NCBI GenBank assembly: GCA_946495675.1
Contig: CAMMDQ010000003.1
Location: 105,675 to 169,674, forward strand
Reading direction: 5' to 3'
From: an uncultured Bacillota bacterium
Lineage (GTDB): Bacteria; Bacillota; Clostridia; Christensenellales; UBA1242
DNA length: 64,000 nt
Part shown: in pieces, positions 14,925 through 26,600 of the stretch
Numbering within the stretch: the stretch's first letter is position 1
Layout: every line of letters begins with the position of its first letter
Notes under the pieces: model-generated
The model's database searches: none
Seen by the model: only the letters and a program-made list of their open reading frames with translations
What the model was told of the DNA's origin: nothing
Program-made: the position numbers and the translations under genes

Positions 14925-17600
14925 GTGGTAAGAATTATTCCAAGAAGAACAAAAGTTAAACTTGAATTTATGCGAGGTTTTACCGCAATTGATTTGGTGC
15001 TTGCAGTTATTGCTGCTGCCATTTTGATTGTTTTGATCACTTCAAATTTTGAAGGTCATATTTGGGTGGCTATAGTTTGGGCGATTTTTGGGATTTCGCT
15101 TTTCTTTAAAATTTCTGATAGCGATAGGCTTTACATAACTTACACGCATATAATTCGTTATTCAATGCAAAAAAAGCTTTATGAGAAGTTTCCAAAAAAC
15201 AATAAACCAAACATAAAAAATATCGTTCCTTTTGAAAGTATATATCAAGATCGTTTCATCTCATTCGGAGATTATTATGCGCAGGTTCTTGAGGTTAAAC
15301 CAATTTTGTTTGGTCTGCTCAATGAATACAATCAAAACAATGTTATTGATGTTGGTTTTGGCAATGCTCTTCGCAGGCTTGAAGAAAGTCAAGTTTGTGA
15401 AATTGTCAAAATTAATAAAGCTATGGTGCTTGATAATTATGCTTACAACGAAAACAAAAAGTTTGACAGACTTCTTGAGCAAGTTTATGAAAAACAGATG
15501 ACGCAGGAAGAACTTGATGCAAGAGAACCTGTTTTTCAAGAAAGGCTAGCATTTATTGAAAGCAGAAACAGAAAAGAAAAAATTTACAAAGATTATTTCT
15601 ATCTTGTGGTTTTAGGCAAAGATATTGAAGCACTCGAAAACACCGTCAATGGGATGACGAGTGCGCTTGCAACATCTCTTGTGCCAGTTTCAACAAAAAG
15701 ATTGACTGGCAGCGAACTTGCTGTTTTTATAAAAGCCAACTACAATCGTGAATTTGATGAAAGGGAAGTTGATTCAATACCTTACAGCGAATACATAAAT
15801 TGGGCGACACCAAACAAAATCAAATTCCGTTCGGCAAAATATAGTGTTGACGACAAGTTTTACAGAACTTTTGCTATAAATGAATACCCTTTGCAAGTGG
15901 GTAATGCTTGGGGATCTTCCTTCTTCTTGCTTGACAGAACAAAAGTTGTTATGAAATTTAAAAAAGCTCCAAAATACGAAAGTGAGCGCAAAATTGACAA
16001 AGCTATTATGGATATGGAGTCAAAACTTTACAGAACGGGCAAAAGCAGCACGCAGATTGAACTTAGCACCCATCTTGACACCTTGAGAGATCTCTTGACT
16101 CAGCTTAAGAACAACAATCAACAACTTTTTGATGTAAACACTTTTATAACTTGTGAAGACACTGCCAGAAAAGATGTCAAAGCGGTGCTCAAGCAAGAGG
16201 GGTTTAGATTCTCTGAACTTTACGCAAGACAGATTGATGGATTCATCTCTTCTAATATTTCAATGAGAGATAATTTTGAAGAATTGCAGCGAGGTTTTCC
16301 AACTTACACTTTGGCAGGAGTTTTTCCATTTGTTTCTAGTGAGCTTCAAGATGACAATGGAATTTACATCGGCGACAATATGTATCCTGTTTTCGTTGAT
16401 TTCTTCCAGCGAGATAGTCAAAGAGTAAACTCGAACATGATGGTTATTGGAAAATCGGGTTCAGGAAAATCTTATGCAGTCAAAATGCTTTTGGCAAACT
16501 TTGCAGCCGACAACACAAAAATTTTCATCTGCGACCCAGAAAAAGAATATTACAAACTTACAGAAAGCTTGAAGGGAAAACTTATTGATGTGGGTTCATC
16601 TTTGCAGGGTATTATAAATCCGTTCCATGTCATCAGAGCTCTTGATAAATCAGATGATGAAGATGATTATGCATCAAAATCAGATTATTTCAAAGTTGAA
16701 GCAAAAGATGATTCTTTCAATCAGCATTTGCAATTCTTAGAGCAGTTTTTCCGAACAGTGCTTGAAGGCATTTCTTCTGATGCCTTTGAAATTGTAAACT
16801 CACTTATTTTGAAAATGTATAACGAGAAAAACATTGACGAAAACACCGACCTTACCAAACTTAAACCAGAAGATTATCCTATTTTTGATGATCTCTACAG
16901 ACTTATTCAAAAGGAGCTTAAAGCTTCAAAAGACGAATTTTATTCAAAGAATTTGCGAATAGTTGAAGCCTATATCAGAAAATTTGCCAAAGGCGGAAGA
17001 AACTCTAATCTTTGGAATGGTCCTACGTCAATTGAAACAAATGAAAACTTTGTATGTTTCAATTTTCAATCACTTATTGCTGGCAATAACGATATGCTTA
17101 CCAATGCGCAAATGCTTTTGGTTTTCAAATATCTTGAAAACGAGATTATAAACAATAAAGACTATAACACTCTTCACAATACCAACAGAAAAATCATTAT
17201 AGCAGTTGATGAAGCGCACACCTTCATCAACACAAAATTTCCAATTGCACTCAACTTTATGATGGCGATGGCAAAGCGTATTCGTAAGTATGGTGGAATG
17301 CAGATTGTCATCACGCAAAACATCAATGACTTTGTTGGCTCTGAAGAGATAAAAAGACAATCGACGGCAATCATCAATGCTTGTCAATACTCGATCATCT
17401 TTTCGCTGTCTCCTAGCGATGTCAACGACCTTATAGATCTTTACAAAAATTCTGGTGGTATCAACAAGGAAGAACAAAACTCAATTGTTACCGCTCAACT
17501 TGGACAGGCATTTATTATAACCTCTCCAACTTCAAGAACCATGGTTCATATCAGGTCTCTTGAATATGTTGAAAACATGTATGAAGAGAAAAGAAAATAA
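14925..17600 (+). CDS. VirB4/TraE-family ATPase with an N-terminal PrgI-like membrane module
   Basis: 891 residues, GTG start with GAGG upstream. Residues 1-90 hold two hydrophobic helices (about 19-40 and 46-62) after IPRRTKVKLEFMRGF, resembling PrgI, a small inner-membrane component of Gram-positive type IV secretion. Residues 90-470 match the VirB4 N-terminal domain. The ATPase has Walker A GKSGSGKS near 508-515, Walker B with DEAH near 760, and the ITQNINDF region near 805. VirB4 ATPases energise pilus assembly or substrate transfer at the membrane. No VirB6, VirD4, relaxase or lysozyme-like gene is in the window. Only 19 bases separate it from the giant lipoprotein gene, so they are co-transcribed. 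This makes a chromosomal secretion or display role plausible. Confidence 0.85.
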   Translation: MVRIIPRRTKVKLEFMRGFTAIDLVLAVIAAAILIVLITSNFEGHIWVAIVWAIFGISLFFKISDSDRLYITYTHIIRYSMQKKLYEKFPKNNKPNIKNIVPFESIYQDRFISFGDYYAQVLEVKPILFGLLNEYNQNNVIDVGFGNALRRLEESQVCEIVKINKAMVLDNYAYNENKKFDRLLEQVYEKQMTQEELDAREPVFQERLAFIESRNRKEKIYKDYFYLVVLGKDIEALENTVNGMTSALATSLVPVSTKRLTGSELAVFIKANYNREFDEREVDSIPYSEYINWATPNKIKFRSAKYSVDDKFYRTFAINEYPLQVGNAWGSSFFLLDRTKVVMKFKKAPKYESERKIDKAIMDMESKLYRTGKSSTQIELSTHLDTLRDLLTQLKNNNQQLFDVNTFITCEDTARKDVKAVLKQEGFRFSELYARQIDGFISSNISMRDNFEELQRGFPTYTLAGVFPFVSSELQDDNGIYIGDNMYPVFVDFFQRDSQRVNSNMMVIGKSGSGKSYAVKMLLANFAADNTKIFICDPEKEYYKLTESLKGKLIDVGSSLQGIINPFHVIRALDKSDDEDDYASKSDYFKVEAKDDSFNQHLQFLEQFFRTVLEGISSDAFEIVNSLILKMYNEKNIDENTDLTKLKPEDYPIFDDLYRLIQKELKASKDEFYSKNLRIVEAYIRKFAKGGRNSNLWNGPTSIETNENFVCFNFQSLIAGNNDMLTNAQMLLVFKYLENEIINNKDYNTLHNTNRKIIIAVDEAHTFINTKFPIALNFMMAMAKRIRKYGGMQIVITQNINDFVGSEEIKRQSTAIINACQYSIIFSLSPSDVNDLIDLYKNSGGINKEEQNSIVTAQLGQAFIITSPTSRTMVHIRSLEYVENMYEEKRK

Positions 17601-17619
17601 TTGAAAAGGAGGCTTTGCT

Positions 17620-20600
17620 TTGACAAAAACAAAAAAAATAAACTTGTTAATATGCAGTTTGTTAGTTTTGCTGGCAAGCCTGTTTTTTGCTTCATGTGGA
17701 CCAAAAGATTACAGTAATGTAAGTTTGACAAGCTCAGTCTCTTCGCTTAGCCTTGATGTGGGTGGAGAAGCTGATATTGTGTTTACAATCAACAATATGC
17801 TTGAGGATATGGATAATGCATTGTCTTTTTCATATTCAACCGAAGGTGTGGTAACTGAAGAAGTTGTGTCGCAAAATGGCAATCACATCACAGTTCAATT
17901 AACAGCTGTTTATCCAGGCACAACAACTATGACAGTTACAACAGTGGACGGCAACAAAAGTTGTGATGTTGTCATTCAAGTAAACAAATATTCAAGTTAC
18001 ATACGACCAGGTCAAAACACACTTTATGTTTCATCTCAATCGCTCTTACAACCGAGCGCAAACGATTTTGTTTTTGAAAATGAAACAAGCGAAAGAGATG
18101 TTGACTTCTATTTTTATGGAATCAACAATGGCTACACTTTAAGTTTAAACAATGTTTCCACCTTGGTTTCAGGCTCTGATGGAACGCAAGTTCGCGATTT
18201 TTATAATAATTTTGTATCAGTGAAACTGATAACGGTGCAGAGAGAAACTGAAGAACTTAGTTATTTGATTTTTACTGATAAACAGGGGAATGAATTTACC
18301 CTTGATAGTGGCTATGCGGACTTATCTTTAAGCGGAAATACAAAATATAATTTTTTGCCTGTTGAAAACATAGATGGGCAGTATTATATACCTGAGCAAG
18401 CATTTTCGGTTGGTTTTGGTGACGATTTTGCCTTTGTAGCAAACTATCAAAATGCAAATGGAGAAGAAATTTACACGCAAAGAGATTTCGTCGTTTTAAA
18501 AGACATTGATCAAAATGCAATTTCTTCAGAATATGAGTATGTGATCTTCAACACAAACAATGGCGAAATTTCTGATGAAGGCTATTTTATTGAGGGCTTT
18601 TCCCAAGAAAAAATTACGCTTGTTCCAAACTATACCATCGATTACCAAAGAGATCTGCAAGTTGACTTCAAAAGAGTTAAATTGCAAATCACCATAGATG
18701 GTGCCAGCCAACTTTTGCAAAGCCGTTTTTCAAGCTCAAATTCGCTTAATGTCACCCAAGAGCGAGTTACTGGTGCCGATCAAACAGTTTTTGTTTTTAC
18801 AATCTCTGCAAACACTCAAGTTGAACAAGATATAAATTTTGAGGTAAGTTTCTTTTACGAAGGTTTTTATGGCTCGGATGATCAAAATGTAAGTTATACC
18901 TTTAGCATGCCAATTTCAATAAAGAACAAGCCAGACAGCATTGTGATAAGCGGGGCAGATTTTTCAAACACTCCTGTTTCGAGCCAGACATTCACATTCT
19001 ATAATCATTATATAGAAAGCAACAATGTTGGTTGGCAAAGATTTTATTTCAATGTTTTGCCTATTGATAGCCAATTTGATAATCTGACAATCCGTCTGCA
19101 AGAGGACGATGGATTGATTGTAAAATATGCAGGGCAAGAATACACCAGTGGAGACATTGTTGTTGACAACCTTAACAGCTTTGTTGAATTTAAAGGTCGA
19201 GACAATGCAGCAGCTACGACAAATGGACAGATTGAAATTGTTTTGAATTTCAATTTGCTTTATCAAGACAGTCTGACCACAACATTCAATTATCAAATTT
19301 TGCAAGGCTCGACAACAATTTCATATGACGAAGATTTTGCTTCCTTTGCCGAAAATGGTTTTGCTCTTTCGCTCAACAATGATGCTCAGGGAGTCAACTT
19401 TTCTGACAAAATTTACACTGATGCTGCTTTTGGGGATTTTGCAGTTCAACTTATCTCGGGCTTAAATGTTGTGAATTTTCTAAAAGCTGAGCAGATTTAT
19501 CAAGAAATAAATGGCCGCTATTATTTAAATTTTAATCTTATTCCAACTGCAACAGGAAACGGAGTTTATTCCATTACTTTGCCAAATGGTTTTTCTATCG
19601 CATTACAAGTCAGAGTAGTTGAAAGTTTGAACAGTCTTTCCATTCAAACAACAAATCATAATGCCAACATGAGCATTGTTAATTTTGATGAAAATGGCGC
19701 TTTGGTTTATGCAAGAAACAACACTCAGTCAATTGGGGACCGCAATAATTTTGACCTTGAAATCATTGCCAATGCAAATGAAAACTCGACTGCAATGCGT
19801 CAACTTTTGATGACTGTCGATCAAGATGGGCAAGTCATAACTTTTGCAAATAGAAACGAGTTTTATTTTGAAGTCAACTTAAACAGCACAGGAATTGCAA
19901 TCATTACTGTCACAATAACAGGCTATAATGTTGAAAATTTTGTAATAGATGACAATTATCAGTTGACATATACCATCACGGTTATAAGTTATGAATATAT
20001 TGATAATTTTTCGGTAAACAAACTCCGTGACGGGCAGGGATCTTATCAAACCGAACAGACTCCAGACGGGGCAAGCGCAAGGTATGTATATATTTATAAC
20101 AACAATGCAAACTCTGTCACAAGAAAGCAGGCTCAACTGCAAATTGATGTAAGCAGTTTTAATGAGCAATCGCCAGCTTTTCTGTTTAGAAATCCTCAAG
20201 ATTCTTCTTATGTGGCAGAAACTTTCAGCAACAAGTTTATTGCTTGGACCGTTCCTGGTTACAGACTGCTTTACAATGGTCAAACTGTCAACAGTATGTA
20301 TTTGAGAGAAAATGAAAGTTCAATCTATCAAATCGCAAACAGTTTGACGGGCGCAATCATTGCGACATTTGATGTGCAGGAGTTGTTGTTGACACTGGCT
20401 GCAGATGCTGGAGGTGAAAATTCATTTAGTTTGGTTGGCAGCATTGATCAATATGACACTCCAAGAAGATCCTTCACAATCAATGTTAATGTGCTAAATT
20501 ACAACGCAGTTGAAAGCTTATCTTCACTTTCTCCAATAAGTTCGCTTGAATTTTCAAGTTTGCAAATGCAGCATCAAATCAATTTGCGAGTGCTTCAAAA

Positions 20601-23600
20601 CACAGCAATAAACAAGGATGTTGTGGTGTCAATTTCTGGGGCGAGTGTTGTTTATAACGGCACAACATACAGACTTTTTGGCGAAAATAATCAAGGAATC
20701 GAAATTGTCCAAGCTGAAAATAATGGCAATATCGTAAGCATAACTTTGACTGCAGATGAAGACTTTGTTCAGGCAGCAATGCGGGAAGATTTTTTTGCCA
20801 ATTCAACCTTTCAAGCAACGCTTACAATCGCAGCAGCAGATTGGTATGACGACTCGGGGATCTTTATTGAAGAAAATAGAAACAGATTGATCACAATTCC
20901 AATCACATATGCAAACGGCACAGAAGAAAACAGATTTACCATTGACAGCAGTGAAGATTTGGCGGCAATTGGGCAAAACTTGGCAGCACACTATCAGGTT
21001 ACAACAACCATCAGCGCTGAGGGTATAGATATGCCACTTGGTAAGCTTTCAGGTTCTATTGTTGGCACAAATGATTACGCTATAATAAACGGAGTTAATA
21101 TAAACTCTTTAAGTGGTGACTTCGGTGGGCTCTTTAGCAGCATTGTAGAAGGGGCATACATTGAAAACTTGACTTTTGTTGGCAGCATCAATATTGATCA
21201 AACTATTGGAAATCAACAAAATATTTATATTGGCTTGATTGCTGGCGAAAATCGTGGCAGACTTCAAAATATTTCTGTCAGACTTGATCAATCGCAAATT
21301 TCAATTAATGATGTTGCTCAAGATGAAATTTCAAGTGCCTATATTGGTGGTCTTGTTGGTGCAAATTATGGCGAAATCACACAAGATTTTTCTGAAAGTC
21401 GAGATTACCGCCTTTATAGCTATATGCTGTTCTCAAATGACTTCTTAAACATTGATTATAGCTATGTAAATGTCTATGCAGGTGGCATTGCAGGTTATAG
21501 CGATGGGCAGATAAAGAAGATTGATGGACAACCCTTTGGGGGTTATGCAAATTATCTTGCTTATGCTTTGATAAACACAAATTTGACTCAAGAAGGCGGT
21601 CGGTCGCAGAGTTATGTTGGAGCGGTTGCCGGCAAAGTTGTCTCAGATAAAAATGGACATGGCGTGATTGGTTATAATGAAGCAGCGGCATATACAGCAG
21701 AGAATTACTCGGCTGGCAAAGGCGTTGTTGTTGGCGGGCAGGTCAGCGGTCTCAACTATGTCGGCGGAGCTATCGGTCAGCTTGAGATCGCTGACGGAAT
21801 AACAACTCAACCTCTTGCTGGTCTGACTACAAGAACATTTGTTAGAGCGCTTTCTGGTATGACAAATGCTGGTTTGTTTACAGGTGAAATTGTAAACAGC
21901 AGCACTGGGCTTACAATCGCTCCAAGTCTTTATGCACAAACAGTTGATGATGGCAAGACAGGCGAGGCTTCTTCAATGCTGGTTGTCTATCTGACAGAAT
22001 CCAATATTTCTGGTCAAGGCATCACAACTTTAGAGGATGTAACTTTCAGCGAAATTGCATTTGGGGTTCAAGGCTATAACGGAACGACTTTTGAAAATGC
22101 TAAAGACCACTTTATTTCATATCTAAGAAGAAATTATAATGAAGTTGCAGATGAGCCGCTAAACATTATTGAAGATGATTCTTCATTATATTATGGTGAA
22201 GTTTGTCTTGTCCGTGAAAATCAGGTTGTTGACAATATTAAATTTGCAACAAAAGGCACCGAAGCTGATCTTGCAATAACTGAAAATTTTTACAATCAAA
22301 TGACATCGACAGAAACTGAACTTGATGCCTTCTTTGCATATTATTTTAATGCCATTTCTGCACAATCTGAAAGTGATGAAGCTTCGCTTGCAGACATTCA
22401 ACAGCTTTTAAATCAAAATTTCAACACTCTTTCAATGGATAGTGAGCTTTATCCTATAGACATAAAAGGAGAAATCACTCTTAGATCACTCAACACCAAT
22501 ATTTTGGAAATCGATCAAAATGGCAGAATGACAATGAAAGGCACGGGTTGGGTGCAAGTTTCAGGCAGCAGCATTTTGAATATAAATGACGGTGTAAGTT
22601 TTTATATCTTTATAACCAACTACTTTAATAATGACGCAGAGATTTCAACAATCTATCCAACTGCTTCTGCAAATGCAGAACCGATTGATGATTTTACCAT
22701 CACAATGTATGCAAACCAAAGTGCAATGCTGTATATCAGACCAGATTATTCATTTGACTCGCAATTGTTGCATATCGACCAAACTGGGCTTGCCAACTTA
22801 AACAATTTCTATTTCAACATGGCGCCAAACACTGACATGAGCGCGGAGATTGATGTTTCAGAGCGAGGAGTAAGTGAGCCAAGCGGAGATTTTGATGTCA
22901 GTGTAAGCGGACAAACCATTGTCATAACTTCAAACAACAACGGCAATTTGGCTCAAAAATATGATGTCAAGATTGTTCCAATCATAAAAGGACAGAATCA
23001 AAACAACAAATTTGTTGCAGAGGTCAACAAAGGGCGAGAAAATAGTATAGATGGCACAATTGATTACAGACGGGGGGCTCTTGGCATTGGCGCAAGCAGA
23101 TATGACGATGTTGTGATTTCGTCTGGCAGTCAAATCAATGAAACAATTGTTGTGCGCTCAACTGCTGACCTTGCGACTGGAGGTGCTGAAGGGGAAGGTC
23201 TTCAATATTACTTAACTTTCAACAATCAAGTGATTAAGTCAACCTATGATCGTGCCAGTGTAGAAAATGAATCGATGGAGGATTTGTTTGTTGTCGAGAT
23301 TGGTGCTGGCTCACCAGCTAGTAGCAGCGGAGAAATTGTCAAAACTTACAATTTCCCTTTAAATGTTTCAATCAACAGAGACAGCACTGCTTACCAAAAC
23401 AGATTTAATCAAAACATTTATGGCGAATACAAACTTGTGGTTCTTTCAAAAACAAATTCGGATTATTATGTAGTCATCAACATAATTTTTGAAAACCTGC
23501 CATTGCAGAGTATTTTGATTGACAATTACAACAATCAAGATCAAATGACTTCTGAAATTGGTATGGAAAGTGATTATACATATCCTGGCAACAACTCGCT

Positions 23601-26600
23601 TTTGACGGTCAATTTGCTGCCAGATGATAGCGATTTTGATTATTTGACTATTGAAAATGCAACTGAAAACTATAACTATGGCAGTGGTGTTGCAACATTT
23701 GCTCTTGCTGGAAGAAAGACAAGCCCCGAAGAAGATGAAAACTTGTTTGAATCTTCAAAGATCACAGGCTCAGCAACAGCGCGAGGGTTTCTTGTAACCA
23801 AAGATGAAATTTTAAATCTTTATCAAAATGAATATCAAACTTACAATGGAGTGCTTTACTTTATTTATAACATTGGCAATTCCGGAATTGTTGAAAACAA
23901 TATTTCACGATTTATTGTAAGAGTGTATGATGACGGACGGGTGATTCAAGAGCAGTATATTGATTTGACCCTTCGTCTTGAAGAATATGTTTCAATTTCA
24001 ATCGAAGGCAAAGAACCAGAAGTAGGAACAAACACTTATTATGTTGCTCGCGGGCTTCGTTATAGGCTGCTTATTGACTCTTATGGGTTCAATGAGCAAG
24101 ACATTGAAATGCCTATTGTTACTGCAGGTTCTGAGTATGGCACTATTGTTGAAGAAAACGGTGAGTATTATCTTCAAATCACAAGTGCTGACATTGGCAC
24201 TAATGCCGGAGAGATGAAGATTTCTGTTTCAGCAACCAGAGAAGACGATTTGATTTCTGCAAGCCATACAATCACGCTTATCATTATGCAATACGTTGTT
24301 GACAGCTCTTTGGGAGACCAAAATGACGAGGATGGCAACAAAGATATAATTTCAGGCATGGTTGACGGTGTGATCACAATGCCTATTGGTTCAAGCCGAG
24401 CACTGAGCATTGATATATTTGACTATATAGAATATGACAACACAAACCAAGCTGTTGTAACAATGGTTGAAAATTTTGTCAGAGATCTTACTGCTAATGG
24501 AAATTGGTCATATTTCACAAATATTATTCCTGGACAATCTGTTCCTGGCATTGATGCAGGGCAGGCAAGTTATGAATACGATTTGCCAGTAAATGGTAGC
24601 GGAGAAAATTATTATTTCCGATATAACAATCTTGCTATCGTTATGCTGCGAATCAACGATGCAGATGCAAATCTTTATAATGTCAAATACGAAGGCGGTT
24701 TTGTAAGAAATGGCAGCGTTTATCAGGTTGCTACAACTGATAACTCCACAACAATCACCACCACAGTGAGATTTGAAGTGTTTGTTTCAAGCAGTGAAGA
24801 GTCGCCAATACCTATATTTGACTATCAAGACTTCCTTGATATGCACCAAGGCGGGCACTATATCTTGCTTAACGATATAATCTTGCCATCTCAGGAATAT
24901 GTGGAGAATGTTGATGATTCTGTTGAAGTTTACACTCCACAGGCTGCAACTTTTGCTTCGCTTGACGGCAATGGGCACTCAATCATCTGGGATGGAACAT
25001 ATGATATGGGATCGTCTTTAGAGCTTGGAGTGTTCACAAGTTTGGCTTCGGGCAGCATTATTCGCAATGTGAATGTCAGAGTTTTGTCTTCTTATGATGT
25101 GGGAAATGCTGACTATGGCGTTGTTTTTGCAACAACGGGCGCCGAGCATAGAACAGGACTTCTTGTTGGACGAAACTATGGCAGCATCACAAACTGCAAA
25201 GTTTACTCACCAACAAACACTATCTTCACTGTCAACTGTGCTTTAGCTGACATTGAATCGGCTTATGTTGGCGGTCTTGTTGGAGAAAACAGCGGATTTG
25301 TTACAAACTGCACATCTTCAATAAATATCTATGGTTCATTCAATATTGGCGGCGTGGTTGGCTATAATATTGGCAAAATCGCTGCAAGCTCTTATCGAGA
25401 AGGAATTTTGCGTTCAAGTGATAACCAAGTGGACGAAGGCTTCCATGTTGCTGGACTTGTCAATGTCAACTCAACTAGCGGGCAAATTATCACAAGTCTT
25501 GTTACTGGCGGAATTGATTCAACTTCGGTTTATTCTACAAACCAAGAAAGCTATTTGTCAGGTCCAAACTTCTCTGCTGGATTTGTTTATGAAAATCAAG
25601 GGCAAATTTCAGATTGCTACTCTGATATAAATCTTCAGGGCAGCGCAAACATGGCTGGTTTTGTTTATGTCAATACTGGAAACATACAAAACAGCTTCTC
25701 ACTAAGCCTTTTGCAAAACAACACAATTGCTGCAGCTGGCTTTGCAATGAGAAACACTCCGTTTGAAGAAGAACAGGAAACTGTTGGAGACAATGAGAAT
25801 CAGGCTGACAACAGTGGCGTGGGCACTTTTGAAAATTGTTATTATCTGACAGATGAAGGAATAAATATCGACTTAAACCCAATTGTTTTTGAAGGTGTTG
25901 AAGGCATTGCCAGTGGAGATTTCGACATCAACAGTGGCAAATTTGACAGCTTTGCATTCACAAACTATGTTGGCACAAGCGGCGTTTGGTTCTTCACAGG
26001 AGAAGAGCAAACAAACGCAAACTATATTTCATTTGAGCCGACAAATCAATCAACTGAGATAGACAATGAAAATGGAATTGGTGTTCAAGTCAACACGGTT
26101 TACCAGATAGCTTATAATGCTCTTCCATTAGAAAGGCTTGAGCTTTCAGCTGCCAACATCGACACACTTTCGGTCAGAAATTTTGTTGATGCTGACATTG
26201 ATGAAAGCACGGGGGACGCAACTTACAATTATGAAGATGACATTTCAACCGACGCCACACGCACGGCTTATCGTGGTTCAATTTACAATCCATATGTCAT
26301 CTATAATGCAAGCACGATGGAATCTTTGATTTTAGAAAACAACTCTCCATCATCAAACGAAAACAACGCAAACTATCGACTTGTTGCAGACATTGATTAC
26401 TCAACTGCAGCAAACTCACAAATTTACCAAACCGTATTTACCGGAAATTTTGAAGGAAACGGAATGGAAATTTCATCCATTGTGCTTCAATCAAATGCTC
26501 AGATGCAATATGCAGGGTTGTTTGCAGGTCTTGGAGTTTCCTCTTCAAGAGGGGGAGTCATCAAAAATCTTGTGCTCAGACCTTCATCGGTAACCTTTGC